Shown: positions 35,297 to 46,299, counted from the first letter of the stretch. The stretch: DNA of 64,000 bases from Pseudomonas sp. RIT-PI-r (GCF_001297015.1 NZ_LIGE01000025.1:62001-126000), one strand, 5' to 3'. The notes: generated by a model from the sequence alone, not told the origin. Numbers and translations are program-made.

Positions 35297-35398
35297 AAAA
35301 CCTGTGGGAGCGAGCCTGCTCGCGAAAGCGGTCTGTCAGTCAATATTTGTCTCAACTGACAGGGCCTCTTCGCGAGCAGGCTCGCTCCCACAGGTTTT
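35297..35398. repeat. REP-like palindrome with 26-bp perfect arms
   Basis: CCTGTGGGAGCGAGCCTGCT... at 35301-35326 is matched by the exact reverse complement at 35369-35394, with an AAAA/TTTT extension outside the arms. It lies between divergent patB and fdnG and takes about a third of that 323-base gap. Confidence 0.85.
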
Positions 35399-35509
35399 CC
35401 AGTGCATGACCGATTGTCGCCGACGGTCGGTTTTCACACAGATCGTGTGGTCATTGTCTACAGTGAAAAGGTCGGCACGCGTTTGCCGCAACCGTGATTG
35501 TCCAGATAA

Positions 35510-35531
35510 AACCCGGCACCAGTACCGGGTT
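35510..35531 (+). promoter_or_regulatory. Hairpin in the fdnG leader
   Basis: An AACCCGG / CCGGGTT stem with an 8-base loop ends 21 bases before the fdnG ATG and 10 before its AGGAG. There is no T run, so it is not a terminator. It may affect mRNA stability or ribosome access. The rest of 35399-35552 must hold the fdnG promoter, but no clear FNR/Anr box was seen. Confidence 0.4.
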
Positions 35532-35552
35532 CCACCTGATCAGGAGTGCACG

Positions 35553-38500
35553 ATGGATCTCAGCCGTCGTCAGTTCTTCAAGGTCGCCGGTATCGGCCTT
35601 GCAGGCTCGAGCCTGGGCGCGTTGGGCATGGCCCCGACGCCAGCCTTCGCCGAGCAGGTGCGCCACTTCAAGCTTGCCCACACCCATGAAACCCGCAACA
35701 CCTGCCCGTATTGCTCGGTCGGCTGCGGGTTGATCATGTACAGCCAGGGCGATACTGCGAAGAACGTCGCGCAAAGCATCATTCACATCGAGGGCGACGC
35801 CGACCACCCGGTCAACCGCGGCACCCTCTGCCCGAAAGGCGCAGGCCTGCTCGACTTCATTCACAGCCCCGGCCGTTTGCTCTACCCGCAAACGCGCAAG
35901 CCGGGCAGCAGTGAATGGACGCGGATCAGTTGGGACGAAGCGCTCGATCGCATCGCCGACCTGATGAAAACCGACCGCGACGCCAACTTCATCGAGAAAA
36001 ATGCCAACGGGCAGACGGTGAATCGCTGGCTGAGCACCGGGTTCCTCGCCGCGTCGGCAGCGTCCAACGAAGCCGGTTACATCACCCAGAAGGTGATTCG
36101 CAGTCTCGGCATGCTGGGGTTCGATAACCAGGCGCGTGTCTGACACGGCCCGACGGTGGCAAGTCTTGCCCCGACGTACGGCCGTGGAGCCATGACCAAT
36201 ACCTGGACCGATATCGCCAACGCGAATCTGATCCTGGTGATGGGTGGCAACGCCGCAGAAGCGCATCCGTGCGGCTTCAAATGGGTGACCGAGGCCAAGG
36301 CGCACAACGCTGCGCGGCTGATCGTCGTCGATCCGCGTTTTACCCGGACCGCTTCGGTGGCCGACTACTACGCGCCGATCCGCACCGGCACCGACATCGC
36401 CTTCATGGGCGGCCTGATCAATTACCTGCTGACCGAGGACAAGATCCAGCACGAGTACGTGCGCAATTACACCGATATGTCGTTCATCGTCAGAGCAGGC
36501 TACGGCTTCGAAGACGGCATTTTCAGTGGCTACGACGCAGAGAAACGCAGCTATACCGACAAGTCCGGCTGGGGTTACGAGATGGGCGACGACGGCTTTG
36601 TCAAAGTCGACCCGACGCTGCAAGACCCGCGCTGCGTCTATCAATTGATGAAGCAGCATTACAGCCGCTACAACATCGACCTCGCCAGCCAGATCTGTGG
36701 CATGCCGGTCGATGCCATGCAGAAAATCTGGGAAGAAATCGCCACTTGTTCGATTCCGGGCAAGACCATGACGATTCTCTACGCCCTCGGCTGGACCCAG
36801 CACTCGATCGGCGCGCAGATCATCCGCAGCGCGGCGATGGTGCAACTGTTGCTGGGCAACGTCGGCATGCCCGGCGGCGGGGTCAACGCCTTGCGCGGTC
36901 ACTCCAATATTCAGGGGCTGACCGACCTAGGCTTGCTCTCCAACGCACTGCCGGGCTATCTGACCTTGGGTCAGGACAGCGAGCAGGACTACAACGCCTT
37001 CATCCACAAACGTACGCAAGTGCCGCTGCGTCCGGGACAACTGTCGTACTGGCAGAACTACAGCAAATTCCACGTCAGCCTGATGAAGTCGTGGTACGGC
37101 GCTAACGCCACGGTCGAGAACAATTGGTGCTACGACCATTTGCCGAAACTCGACATCCCCAACTACGACGTCCTGAAGATGTTCGACCTGATGAGCCAGG
37201 GCAAGGTCAACGGCTACTTCTGCCAAGGCTTCAACCCGATCGCTGCGCTGCCGGACAAAAACCGCGTAATGGGCGCACTGGCCAAGCTGAAATGGCTGGT
37301 GGTCATGGACCCGCTGGCCACCGAAACCTCGGAGTTCTGGCACAACGTCGGCCCGTACAACGATGTGAAAACCGACGAAATCCAGACCGAAGTCATTCGC
37401 CTGCCGACCACTTGTTTTGCCGAAGAGGACGGCTCACTGGTCAACAGCAGCCGCTGGCTGCAATGGCACTGGAAAGGCGCCGACGGTCCGGGCGAAGCGC
37501 AGACCGACATCCGCATCATGAGTGAATTGTTCCTGCGCCTGCGCAAGCGTTATCAGGCCGAGGGCGGCAAATTCCCCGATCCGCTGCTGAAACTGACGTG
37601 GCCGTACAAGATCGCCGACGAACCTTCGCCGGAGGAGCTGGCCAAGGAAATCAATGGCAGCGCCGTGGCTGATTTCACCGATGCCACCGGTGTCGCGGTG
37701 AAGGCCGGCTCGCAACTGGCCGGGTTCGGCTTGCTCAAGGATGACGGCAGCACCGCGTCCGGCTGCTGGATCTTCGCCGGCAGTTGGACCGAGGCCGGCA
37801 ACCAGATGGCGCGGCGTGACAACAGCGATCCGTTCGGCATGCACCAGCACTTGGGCTGGGCGTGGGCCTGGCCGGCCAATCGGCGGATTCTCTATAACCG
37901 CGCTTCGGCGGACGTGTCCGGCAAACCTTGGGACCCGAAAAAACGCCTGGTGTGGTGGAACGGCAAGGCCTGGACCGGCACCGACGTACCGGACTACAAA
38001 GCCGACGTGCCGCCGGAAGCCGGGATGAACCCGTTCATCATGAACCCCGAAGGCGTGGCGCGGTTCTTCGCCGTCGACAAGATGAATGAAGGGCCATTCC
38101 CCGAGCACTACGAGCCGTTCGAAACACCGATCGGCATCAACCCGCTGCACCCGCAAAACAAGAAAGCCACCAGCAACCCGGCGGCGCGGATCTTCGATTC
38201 GGTCTGGGAAACCCTCGGCGAGGCCAAGGACTTCCCGTACGCCGGCACCAGTTACCGGCTCACCGAGCATTTCCACTTCTGGAGCAAGCATTGCAAGTTG
38301 AACGCAATTGCCCAACCCGAGCAGTTCGTCGAAATCGGCGAAGTGCTGGCGAAAGAGAAGGGCATTGCTGCCGGAGATCGGGTGCGCGTCAGTTGCAAGC
38401 GCGGGTTTATCGAGGCGGTGGCGGTGGTGACAAAAAGGATCCGGCCGCTGCAGGTCAACGGCCAGGTCGTGCATCAGATCGGTATCCCGCTGCACTGGGG

Positions 38501-38618
38501 TTTTACCGGACTGACGCGTCACGGTTACCTGACCAACACCCTGGTGCCGTTCCTCGGCGATGGCAATACACAGACCCCGGAATCCAAGTCATTCCTGGTC
38601 AACGTGGAGAAACTGTAA
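35553..38618 (+). CDS. fdnG: Formate dehydrogenase-N/O alpha subunit, selenocysteine-containing
   Basis: A 1021-residue molybdopterin selenoprotein that oxidises formate in the periplasm. The Tat signal is SRRQFFKVAGIGLAGSSLGA. A 4Fe-4S motif follows (NTCPYCSVGCG). The active-site selenocysteine is residue 197, encoded by TGA 36141-36143 in the context NQARV-U-HGPTVASLAPT, as in E. coli FdnG/FdoG, with similar total length. A conceptual stop at this TGA would split the gene; a SECIS-like hairpin directly after it and the sel genes downstream show it is read as selenocysteine. ATG 35553 has AGGAG six bases upstream. The fdnH start codon follows the stop with no gap. Confidence 0.97.
36141..36188 (+). 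promoter_or_regulatory. Bacterial SECIS element directing selenocysteine insertion
   Basis: Just after the TGA, CACGGCC (36144-36150) pairs with GGCCGTG (36180-36186), and an inner stem GGCAA (36158-36162) / TTGCC (36166-36170) exposes a GTC apex. This fits the fdhF/fdnG-type SECIS hairpin with its GU-containing apical loop bound by SelB. Confidence 0.9.
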
Positions 38619-39554
38619 ATGGCCAGCCAAGACATCATTGCCCGCTCGGCCACCACCACGGTGCCGCCATCGGTGAGGAATCAGGAAGCGGTGGCCAAGC
38701 TGATCGACACCACCAAATGCATCGGTTGCAAGGCCTGCCAGGTTGCCTGCTCGGAATGGAACGAGTTGCGCGACGAGGTCGGCCACAACCACGGCACCTA
38801 TGACAATCCGCAAGACCTCAGCGCGGAAACCTGGACGTTGATGCGCTTCACCGAGCACGAAACCGACGCCGGCAACCTCGAGTGGCTGATCCGCAAGGAC
38901 GGCTGCATGCACTGCGCCGAGCCCGGTTGTCTGGCGGCGTGCCCGAGCCCCGGCGCGATCATCAAACACGCCAACGGCATCGTCGATTTCGATCAGGATC
39001 ACTGCATCGGTTGTGGATATTGCATCACCGGTTGCCCGTTCAACATTCCGCGCATTTCGCAGAAAGATCACAAGGCCTACAAATGCACCTTGTGTTCGGA
39101 TCGCGTGGCTGTGGGGCTTGAGCCGGCCTGCGTGAAAACCTGCCCGACCGGTGCAATCGTCTTCGGCACCAAGGAAGACATGAAGGAACACGCCGCCGAA
39201 CGCATCGTCGACCTGAAAAGCCGTGGCTTCGAAAACGCCGGTCTGTATGACCCCGCAGGTGTTGGCGGCACGCACGTGATGTACGTGTTGCACCACGCTG
39301 ACACGCCGACCATTTACGCCAATCTGCCGCAGGATCCGGCGATCAGTCCGTTGGTGGGGTTGTGGAAAGGCATCAGCAAACCTCTGGGCCTGTTGGCCAT
39401 GGGCGCGGCGGTGTTGGCCGGGTTCTTCCATTACGTGCGCATCGGCCCGAACCGGGTCGAAGAAGATGAGCATCCAACGCCAGCCGACACCTCGGTGCAC
39501 GTCGTTGATCCGGCGGTACACACCTTCGATCCACGCGGGGAGGACCGGCCATGA
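38619..39554 (+). CDS. fdnH: Formate dehydrogenase beta subunit (4 x 4Fe-4S ferredoxin)
   Basis: A 311-residue iron-sulfur protein passing electrons from FdnG to FdnI. Four cysteine clusters are visible: [35 protein letters not shown] and CTLCSDRV with CVKTC. A C-terminal transmembrane helix ([18 protein letters not shown], about residues 250-270) anchors it with the periplasmic catalytic dimer. It starts on the base after the fdnG stop and overlaps fdnI by four bases (ATGA), so translation is coupled. Confidence 0.96.
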   Translation: MASQDIIARSATTTVPPSVRNQEAVAKLIDTTKCIGCKACQVACSEWNELRDEVGHNHGTYDNPQDLSAETWTLMRFTEHETDAGNLEWLIRKDGCMHCAEPGCLAACPSPGAIIKHANGIVDFDQDHCIGCGYCITGCPFNIPRISQKDHKAYKCTLCSDRVAVGLEPACVKTCPTGAIVFGTKEDMKEHAAERIVDLKSRGFENAGLYDPAGVGGTHVMYVLHHADTPTIYANLPQDPAISPLVGLWKGISKPLGLLAMGAAVLAGFFHYVRIGPNRVEEDEHPTPADTSVHVVDPAVHTFDPRGEDRP

Positions 39555-40216
39555 GCAACAAGACGATCCTGCGTTATACCGCCAACCAGCGTACCAATCA
39601 CTGGCTGGTGGCGATCCTGTTTTTCATGGCCGGGTTGTCCGGGCTGGCGTTGTTTCATCCGTCGCTGTTCTGGCTGAGCAACCTGTTTGGCGGCGGGCCG
39701 TGGACGCGGATTCTGCATCCGTACATGGGAATAGCGATGTTCGTGTTTTTCCTCGGTCTGGTGCTGAGTTTCTGGCGCGCCAACTTCTTCATCAGCAACG
39801 ACGGTAAATGGCTGCGGCGCATTGATCGGGTGCTGGTCAACGACGAAGAAAGCGTGCCGCCCGTGGGCAAATACAACGCCGGGCAAAAGCTGTTGTTCTG
39901 GACTTTACTGCTGTGCATGCTCGGTTTGTTGTTCACCGGGCTGGTGATCTGGCGCGCCTGGTTCAGTGCGTATTTCGGCATCACCGTGATTCGCTGGGCG
40001 ATGCTCCTGCATGCGCTGGCCGGGTTCATTCTGGTGCTGAGCATCATCATTCACATCTACGCGGGGCTGTGGATCAAGGGTTCGGTGGATGCGATGCTGC
40101 ATGGCTGGGTCAGCCGCGCCTGGGCGAAGAAACACCATGAACTCTGGTATCGCGAGATCACCCGCGATGAACGCCATCCGGACGTGCCGGAGCGACCGAT
40201 CACCAAAAAGGGCTGA
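39551..40216 (+). CDS. fdnI: Formate dehydrogenase gamma subunit, cytochrome b556
   Basis: A 221-residue membrane cytochrome with four hydrophobic segments ([75 protein letters not shown]). Histidines in NHWLVA, HPYMG, LLHALAG and IHIYAG are candidates for the two b-type haems. It transfers electrons to the quinone pool. The length is close to E. coli FdnI/FdoI. It ends four bases before fdhE. Confidence 0.95.
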   Translation: MSNKTILRYTANQRTNHWLVAILFFMAGLSGLALFHPSLFWLSNLFGGGPWTRILHPYMGIAMFVFFLGLVLSFWRANFFISNDGKWLRRIDRVLVNDEESVPPVGKYNAGQKLLFWTLLLCMLGLLFTGLVIWRAWFSAYFGITVIRWAMLLHALAGFILVLSIIIHIYAGLWIKGSVDAMLHGWVSRAWAKKHHELWYREITRDERHPDVPERPITKKG

Positions 40217-40219
40217 CTT

Positions 40220-41146
40220 TTGCCAACCATTCTGGAACCCGGGGAAATCGAAGCGGCGGCGAGTTCGCCGCCGTTTCTGCATCTGCCGCCGCTTAACCTG
40301 TTTACCTTGCGCGCGCAACGGCTGGAGCAACTGGCCGAGGGGCATGCGCTGGCCGAGTATCTGCGCTTGATCGCCGGATTGTGCCGGGTGCAGCAGCAGG
40401 TGTTCGATGATCCACCGCTGGTGGCGCCGTTCGATCAGCAACGGATCGAAGCGTGTCAGCAGCATGGTTTGCCGCCGTTCGCGGCGGATACGTTGGTGCG
40501 CGAAGAGGGCTGGCAAGCTTATCTCGGCGCTGTTCTGCAGCGTTACCCGCCTTTGGGTCAACCCGCTGTCGTTGCAGCGGTGGACACGCTGCGCGCCGCC
40601 AGTTCCGGCCAGTTACGCGCATGGGCGGTGGCGTTGGTCAGCGGTCAATATTCGATGGTGCCGGCGCAACTGGTGCCGTTTCTCGGCGCGGCATTGCAAA
40701 CGGCGTGGAGCCATTGGCTGCTCAGTGCGCCGGATCTGAAACTCAGACCCGGCGACAGCCTCAGCCAATGCCCGGCCTGCGGTTCACCGGCGATGGCCGG
40801 GGTGATCCGCCATCGCGGCAAGCACAACGGTTTGCGTTATCTGGTGTGTTCGCTGTGTGCTTGCGAATGGCATGTGGTGCGGGTCAAGTGTGTGTATTGC
40901 GAGTCGAGCAAAGGTCTGGATTATCTGAGTGTCGAGGACGATCGTCACGCGGCGAATCAGGCGCCGTTGCGCGCGGAGGTTTGTCCCGGCTGCAACAGTT
41001 ATCTGAAACTGGTGTATCTGGAAAACGATGCCGACGCCGAGGCATTGTCAGCGGATCTGAGCAGTTTGCTGCTCGATATGCGTTTGGCTCAGGATGGTTT
41101 TCAGCGGCTGGCACCGAATCTGTTGCTGGCTCCGGGAGACGAATGA
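40220..41146 (+). CDS. fdhE: Formate dehydrogenase accessory protein FdhE
   Basis: A 308-residue cytoplasmic maturation protein with rubredoxin-like metal sites: CPACGSPAMAG, CSLCACEW, CVYCESSKG and CPGCNSYLK. FdhE is needed for activity of the respiratory formate dehydrogenases and binds the catalytic subunit before Tat export. The start is TTG 40220, with AAGGG seven bases upstream; no ATG fits. Its place directly after fdnGHI supports the assignment. Confidence 0.93.
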   Translation: MPTILEPGEIEAAASSPPFLHLPPLNLFTLRAQRLEQLAEGHALAEYLRLIAGLCRVQQQVFDDPPLVAPFDQQRIEACQQHGLPPFAADTLVREEGWQAYLGAVLQRYPPLGQPAVVAAVDTLRAASSGQLRAWAVALVSGQYSMVPAQLVPFLGAALQTAWSHWLLSAPDLKLRPGDSLSQCPACGSPAMAGVIRHRGKHNGLRYLVCSLCACEWHVVRVKCVYCESSKGLDYLSVEDDRHAANQAPLRAEVCPGCNSYLKLVYLENDADAEALSADLSSLLLDMRLAQDGFQRLAPNLLLAPGDE

Positions 41147-41197
41147 CCGGCAGCGTCTACACTCTTGGGCGATAGCGGTTGTCTCCAGGAGTGACTG

Positions 41198-42598
41198 ATG
41201 TCCCTGCGGTTACCTTCCATTGATGGTCTGTTGCGTCATCCGGCGTGTGCGCCTTTGCTCGAACGTCACGGGCGTGAGTCGCTGCTGGCGAGTTTGCGGT
41301 GGTTGCTCGATGAATTGCGGCCCGGCGTGGTGAACGGGCACTTGTCTGCGATAGAAATCAGTCCCGAAGTGTTGGCCGGGCGCGTCGGCGAACGCTTGGC
41401 ACAGCAACAACGCAGCAACGTTCGGCGGGTGTTCAATCTCACCGGCACCGTGCTGCACACCAATCTCGGCCGCGCTTTGTTGCCCGATGAAGCCATCGAC
41501 GCCGTGCAAATGGCCGCGCGTTATCCGCTTAACCTGGAATTCGATCTGGCCAGCGGCAAACGCGGTGATCGCGACGATCTGATCGAAGGCCTGATCCGCG
41601 AACTGACCGGCGCCGAAGCCGTTACCGTGGTCAACAACAATGCCGCCGCCGTGCTGCTGACGCTCAACAGTCTGGGCGCGCGCAAGGAAGGCATCATTTC
41701 CCGGGGCGAACTCATCGAGATCGGCGGCGCCTTCCGCATCCCCGACATCATGGCCCGCGCTGGCGTGCGTCTGCATGAAGTCGGCACCACCAATCGCACC
41801 CACGCCCGCGACTATGAAGCGGCGATCAACCCGCGCAGCGGTTTGATCATGCGTGTGCATGCGAGCAACTACAGCATCGAAGGCTTCACCGCCCGCGTAC
41901 CGACTGCGGAACTGGCCGAGTTGGCCCATCGACATGGTTTGCCGTTGCTGGAGGATCTGGGCAGCGGCAGTCTGCTCGACCTGACTCGTTGGGGCTTGCC
42001 GGCAGAACCGACGGTGCGTCAGGCGCTGTTCGATGGCGCGGACATCGTCACCTTCAGCGGCGACAAATTGCTCGGTGGCCCGCAGGCCGGGTTGATCGTC
42101 GGACGCAAAGAGCTGATCGCGAAGATCAAGAAAAATCCACTGAAACGTGCACTGCGCGTGGACAAACTGACCTTGGCGGCGCTGGAAGCGGTGCTCGGTT
42201 TGTATCGTGACCCGGATCGTCTCGCTGAGCGCTTGCCGAGTTTGCGCCTGCTGACGCGCCCGCAAGCTGACATCTTCGCGCAGGCCTCACGCTTGCAACC
42301 AGCGCTGGCTGACGTGCTAGGGGAAACCTGGACGGTCAGCGCCGTGCACGCCTTGGGCATGATCGGCAGCGGCAGCCAACCGGTGGCGCGACTGCCGAGT
42401 GCGGCGTTGTGCTGTCGCCCGCAAGTGTCAAAGCGACTGCGCGGGCGTTGTCTGTTGAATCTCGAAGCGGCGTTGCGCGGGTTGCCGATCCCTGTGCTCG
42501 GTCGTATTGACGACGACGCGCTGTGGCTCGATTTGCGCCAACTCGATGATGAGCCGGCGTGGCTCGCGCAATTGCCGCACCTGCAGGTCGCCCCGTGA
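41198..42598 (+). CDS. selA: L-seryl-tRNA(Sec) selenium transferase
   Basis: A 466-residue PLP enzyme that converts seryl-tRNA(Sec) to selenocysteyl-tRNA(Sec) using selenophosphate. The predicted cofactor lysine is Lys290 in [17 protein letters not shown]. Other family blocks are [19 protein letters not shown] and [13 protein letters not shown]. The length matches E. coli SelA. It lies 51 bases after fdhE and overlaps selB by four bases (GTGA), giving a direct production line for the selenoprotein encoded upstream. Confidence 0.96.
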   Translation: MSLRLPSIDGLLRHPACAPLLERHGRESLLASLRWLLDELRPGVVNGHLSAIEISPEVLAGRVGERLAQQQRSNVRRVFNLTGTVLHTNLGRALLPDEAIDAVQMAARYPLNLEFDLASGKRGDRDDLIEGLIRELTGAEAVTVVNNNAAAVLLTLNSLGARKEGIISRGELIEIGGAFRIPDIMARAGVRLHEVGTTNRTHARDYEAAINPRSGLIMRVHASNYSIEGFTARVPTAELAELAHRHGLPLLEDLGSGSLLDLTRWGLPAEPTVRQALFDGADIVTFSGDKLLGGPQAGLIVGRKELIAKIKKNPLKRALRVDKLTLAALEAVLGLYRDPDRLAERLPSLRLLTRPQADIFAQASRLQPALADVLGETWTVSAVHALGMIGSGSQPVARLPSAALCCRPQVSKRLRGRCLLNLEAALRGLPIPVLGRIDDDALWLDLRQLDDEPAWLAQLPHLQVAP

Positions 42599-44511
42599 TC
42601 ATCGGCACGGCGGGGCACATCGACCATGGCAAGACGTCGCTGCTGCAAGCCCTGACCGGGCAAACCGGCGACCGTCGCCCGCAGGAACGCGAGCGCGGGA
42701 TGACCATCGACCTCGGTTATCTTTATGCCGAACTTGAGCCGGGCGCCGGACTGAGCGGATTTATCGATGTGCCGGGCCACGAGAAATTCACTCACAACAT
42801 GCTTGCCGGAGCGCAAGGCATCGATCTGGTGTTGCTGGTAGTCGCAGCGGATGACGGCGTGATGCCGCAGACGCGGGAGCATCTGGCGATTGTCGAATTG
42901 CTTGGCATTCCGCGCGCCGTGGTGGCGATCACCAAGTGCGACCGCGCCGAAGCGGGCAGGGTGGAAGAGGTGCAGCGACAAGTGCTCGACCTGCTCGCCC
43001 CGGGGCCGTTTGCCGAGGCGCCGATCCTGACCGTGTCGAGTCTGAGCGGGCAGGGCATTGATGGGTTACGCGAGGTGCTGCTGCAGACGCAACGTGAAGT
43101 GCTGGAACGCAACCGCGACGGCGGTTTTCGTTTGGCGATTGATCGGGCCTTCAGCGTTTCCGGCGCGGGCATTGTGGTCACCGGAACGGCGTTGTCCGGG
43201 GTGGTTTCTGTTGGCGACAAACTCACCCTCGGGCCTTCCGGAAAGTCGGTCCGGGTTCGCGGCTTGCACGCGCAAAATCAGCCCACGGAACAGGCCTTCG
43301 CTGGACAACGAGTGGCGTTGAATATCAGCGGTGAACGCCTTGAACTGGCGCAGATTCATCGTGGCCAGTGGTTGCTGGCGGAATGGCTAAATGCACCGAC
43401 CCAGCGCGTCGACATTGAATTCCGACTGTTGCCCGGCGAACGCACCTTCGAACACTTTCACCCGGTGCATGTGCACCTTGGCACACAGGATGTGATTGCC
43501 CGCGTCGCGTTGCTCGAAGGCCCACGATTGAGCGCCGGTGAACGCATGTTCGCGCAATTGCTGATCAACGCGCCGGTGCACGCGGTGAAGGGCGATCGCC
43601 TGATCCTGCGAGACTCCAGCGCCCAACGTACTCTCGGCGGCGGGCGCGTACTCGATCCCTTCGCCCCGGCGCGCCAACGCCGCAGCCCCGAGCGTCTGGC
43701 GCAACTGCATGCGTTACTGAGCAGCGACAGCCTCGAGCAAGCCTTGCCCGTGCTGTTAAATCACAGCGCCGGCGGCCTCGACCCGCTGCGGCTGGAACGC
43801 CAATTCAATCGCCCGCGCTCGAGCTGGTCACTGCCGGAAAACGTAAGGTTGATCGAAAGCCGACAGGGCCCGGTGCTGTTCAACCTGCAGCGCTGGGGCC
43901 AGCTGAAATTCAACTTGCTGGAGCAACTGGCGAAGTTTCATGAACTGGAGCCCGACCAGATGGGCCCGGATCGTGATCGACTGCGGCGCTTCAGCGCACT
44001 GGCGCTGGAGCGGTCGACATTTGCCAGTCTGCTCGATGAACTACGCGAAGCGGGTGTGATCACCAGCACTGGCCCGTGGCTGCATCTGCCCGATCATCAG
44101 GTGCGCCTGAATACCGAAGACGAAAGCCTGTGGCTACAGATGCAGCCGTTGTTTGAAAACGCAGGATTCGATCCGCCGTGGGTACGCGATGTGGCGAAAA
44201 TGCTCGGTCAGGACGATGCCGTGGTGCGCCTGCTGTTGCGCAAATTGGCGCGGCTGGGATTGATGCACCAGGTTGTGCGCGACCTGTTTGTCAGCGACAC
44301 GGTGTTGCGGCAGATGGCCGCCGTCTTGTTGAAACTGACCAAGGAAAATCCGTCGATCCAGGTGACAACCTTCCGCGATGCGCTAGGCTTGGGACGCAAA
44401 CGCTGTATTCAGTACCTCGAATACTTCGACCGCCTCGGTCTGACCCGACGCCTCGGCGAATCCCGCCAGATCCGCCCCGACAACGCGCTGGCTAACGCCT
44501 GCGCACACTGA
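42595..44511 (+). CDS. selB: Selenocysteine-specific elongation factor SelB
   Basis: A 638-residue GTPase that delivers selenocysteyl-tRNA to UGA codons followed by a SECIS hairpin. G1 is [15 protein letters not shown]3 DVPGHEKF and G4 ITKCD; the C-terminal third holds the winged-helix repeats (for example [20 protein letters not shown] and the end [20 protein letters not shown]) that bind the SECIS. GTG 42595 overlaps the selA stop; translation from an upstream in-frame ATG at 42559 would add residues within selA and is unlikely. selC follows six bases after the stop. Confidence 0.96.
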   Translation: MIIGTAGHIDHGKTSLLQALTGQTGDRRPQERERGMTIDLGYLYAELEPGAGLSGFIDVPGHEKFTHNMLAGAQGIDLVLLVVAADDGVMPQTREHLAIVELLGIPRAVVAITKCDRAEAGRVEEVQRQVLDLLAPGPFAEAPILTVSSLSGQGIDGLREVLLQTQREVLERNRDGGFRLAIDRAFSVSGAGIVVTGTALSGVVSVGDKLTLGPSGKSVRVRGLHAQNQPTEQAFAGQRVALNISGERLELAQIHRGQWLLAEWLNAPTQRVDIEFRLLPGERTFEHFHPVHVHLGTQDVIARVALLEGPRLSAGERMFAQLLINAPVHAVKGDRLILRDSSAQRTLGGGRVLDPFAPARQRRSPERLAQLHALLSSDSLEQALPVLLNHSAGGLDPLRLERQFNRPRSSWSLPENVRLIESRQGPVLFNLQRWGQLKFNLLEQLAKFHELEPDQMGPDRDRLRRFSALALERSTFASLLDELREAGVITSTGPWLHLPDHQVRLNTEDESLWLQMQPLFENAGFDPPWVRDVAKMLGQDDAVVRLLLRKLARLGLMHQVVRDLFVSDTVLRQMAAVLLKLTKENPSIQVTTFRDALGLGRKRCIQYLEYFDRLGLTRRLGESRQIRPDNALANACAH

Positions 44512-44517
44512 GTTCAA

Positions 44518-44613
44518 GGAAGGCAATCGCGCCCGGTGGCGCGGCCGGGCTTCAAACCCGGTTGGGGACGGCATCCGTTCCCGGGCAGGTTCGACTCCGG
44601 CTGCCTTCCGCCA
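44518..44613 (+). tRNA. selC: tRNA-Sec (anticodon TCA)
   Basis: A 96-base gene including the encoded CCA. The acceptor arms GGAAGGC (44518-44524) and GCCTTCC (44603-44609) pair; the anticodon loop CTTCAAA sits on a GGG/CCC stem with TCA at 44551-44553; the long variable arm and GGTTCGACTCC T-arm match the unusual bacterial SelC form. It is six bases from selB, so it may be co-transcribed. Confidence 0.97.
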
Positions 44614-44660
44614 ATAATTCCGGTTAACATGCAAACCTTCCGAAATTTTGAAGGTCTGCC

Positions 44661-46166
44661 ATGGATAGCTATGTAAATCCCCGCACTATGCTAATTAAAG
44701 AAAAGAACAAAGACTTCACTGATTTTGATGGGTTTCGTGAAGCACTTGCTTACTTTATAAGCACTGAAACAGGAAGGCCGTTTAGGGCAATTAGTGTGGG
44801 TAAGGGCGGGAAGTTTAAAATGCTTCCGGAAACCTTGGCTAAAATAAATCAAAAAGAACTTCACTTGCATCATATTCATTTTCCTGGCGGTGCTAAAGGC
44901 GAGAAAATAATAAGCTCGTTGGAGTGTTTTCGAACTATTCGCTTTACTCAATGTATTTTTTCAGTAAAAAAAATACCTTTATCCTTTCCGAGGGTTTCTT
45001 TTTTTGATTGTCGGTTTGTATCCGAGTACGAAGTGGTTGAGATGAAGTTGCGAAAAGAGTTTTCTTATGATGACTGTCTCTATCAAAAATGTACCTTTGA
45101 GAGGGAGGTGGTTTGTGTGGGGGAGGATCAAAAAGAAAGAAAGATTATTAGCAATCCTCTTTTCTCAGGTTGCATTTTTTCTGAGGGGATCAAGCTAAAA
45201 GGCCTAGAGTTAAATGGCTACTTGTTTGATGGGGATACACGATACCCTACAGTCGTCGAGAAAATAATAGCGAATGATTGCGTATTTCACGATGCTACTT
45301 ATTTAAATGATATGGATTCGATGGGGCTGGCGGAATTTGTCTCTTGTGTGTTTAAGGGGAAATTCGAGTTTAAGAACAATGTCGCAAGGGAGTTGTTAGT
45401 AGATAATTGTAACTTCGAAAAAATGGCGGATTTCTATGGGGGTAATATATTTGAGATGACTTTGACCAAAAGTATTTTTAGCAAATTTGCAGGATTTGAA
45501 AACTGTATTTTTGGACTGCTTGGCAGCAAAGATGCTTTTGGTCAGTTTGTGTCTACGGAAAAGCCGACAGGTAAGACAGTAACTCTGCGGTTTGTTACGT
45601 TTTTGGAGTTCGCGAGCTTTAGAGGGGCGAAGTTTAAGGGAGGGTTGGATGTTGAAAAAATAAATACCATGGAAACTCCAAATTTTCATAATGTTGAGCT
45701 GGATTTTGAAGGGAGTAATAGAGAGACCTTTCGTGCGATAAAGCATGCGCTTGATAATCATGGTGGACATATAGAGGCAAATAGTTTTTTTGCGCTTGAA
45801 ATGAAAAAGTACAAAAAAGAGATGGTCGGGCGATGGCCAGATCGCTTGGTTTACAGTGCCAGCAAATTTTTTTCCAATTTTGGCCAGTGTTATATCTGTG
45901 CCGTTTCATGGATTTCGGTTTTGTCGATGGTTTTTTATCTCCTGACTATCGCGCAGACACACAATTGCCTCTATAAAATCTACCCAGAATACAATCCATT
46001 GATATCGAAAATATCTGACTTTTTCAATGGTTGGGCATCAGGGTTTTTACCATTTAAGCAATTTTTAAGGCCGGGCATGGAGTTTGTAAGTCTGGTTTTT
46101 TCTATTGCGTTTGGCGTGCTGATATGGCAAGTGATAGTTTCCATGAAGCGACTTATTAAACGTTGA
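44661..46166 (+). CDS. AT-rich pentapeptide/beta-helix-like protein with C-terminal membrane segments
   Basis: A 501-residue protein whose base composition and codon use (many AAA, ATA and TTT codons) are far more AT-rich than all neighbours, which suggests horizontal transfer beside selC. The first 360 residues show irregular repeats with Phe/Cys at regular positions (FTQCIFS, FFDCRFV, FSGCIFS, DNCNFEK, FENCIFG), as in pentapeptide-type right-handed beta-helices. The sequence FRAIKHALDNHGGHIEANSF and the following EMKKYKKEM resemble the linker common before ion channel-like ends in such proteins. Two hydrophobic segments follow (YICAVSWISVLSMVFYLLTI; FVSLVFSIAFGVLIWQVIVS). Function is unknown; a membrane-tethered sensor or defence effector is possible. 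Confidence 0.75.
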   Translation: MDSYVNPRTMLIKEKNKDFTDFDGFREALAYFISTETGRPFRAISVGKGGKFKMLPETLAKINQKELHLHHIHFPGGAKGEKIISSLECFRTIRFTQCIFSVKKIPLSFPRVSFFDCRFVSEYEVVEMKLRKEFSYDDCLYQKCTFEREVVCVGEDQKERKIISNPLFSGCIFSEGIKLKGLELNGYLFDGDTRYPTVVEKIIANDCVFHDATYLNDMDSMGLAEFVSCVFKGKFEFKNNVARELLVDNCNFEKMADFYGGNIFEMTLTKSIFSKFAGFENCIFGLLGSKDAFGQFVSTEKPTGKTVTLRFVTFLEFASFRGAKFKGGLDVEKINTMETPNFHNVELDFEGSNRETFRAIKHALDNHGGHIEANSFFALEMKKYKKEMVGRWPDRLVYSASKFFSNFGQCYICAVSWISVLSMVFYLLTIAQTHNCLYKIYPEYNPLISKISDFFNGWASGFLPFKQFLRPGMEFVSLVFSIAFGVLIWQVIVSMKRLIKR

Positions 46167-46299
46167 TGTGGTCGTCTTGTTTTGCCGATAAACGTTGCTT
46201 TTCTGAGGGTAAAAATTTTACTAGGATTTTTTAGTTAGAGTAGTTCAGTTGATGCTGCAGTGTGTTTGCTCCCGATTGTGCAATACATGTGGTTGTTTT
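46167..46299. other. AT-rich gap with no recognised feature
   Basis: The low GC content continues from the upstream gene. No coding frame, strong hairpin or repeat was seen. It may mark the end of the transferred segment. Confidence 0.4.

Noticed and set aside
36141..36143. In-frame stop splitting the formate dehydrogenase gene
   Set aside because: The context NQARV-TGA-HGPTVAS is the known selenocysteine site, a SECIS hairpin follows and selA/selB/selC are adjacent; it is not a pseudogene.
35451..36902. 483-codon minus-strand frame opposite fdnG
   Set aside because: Shadow of the fdnG frame; crosses its promoter region and has no protein signature.
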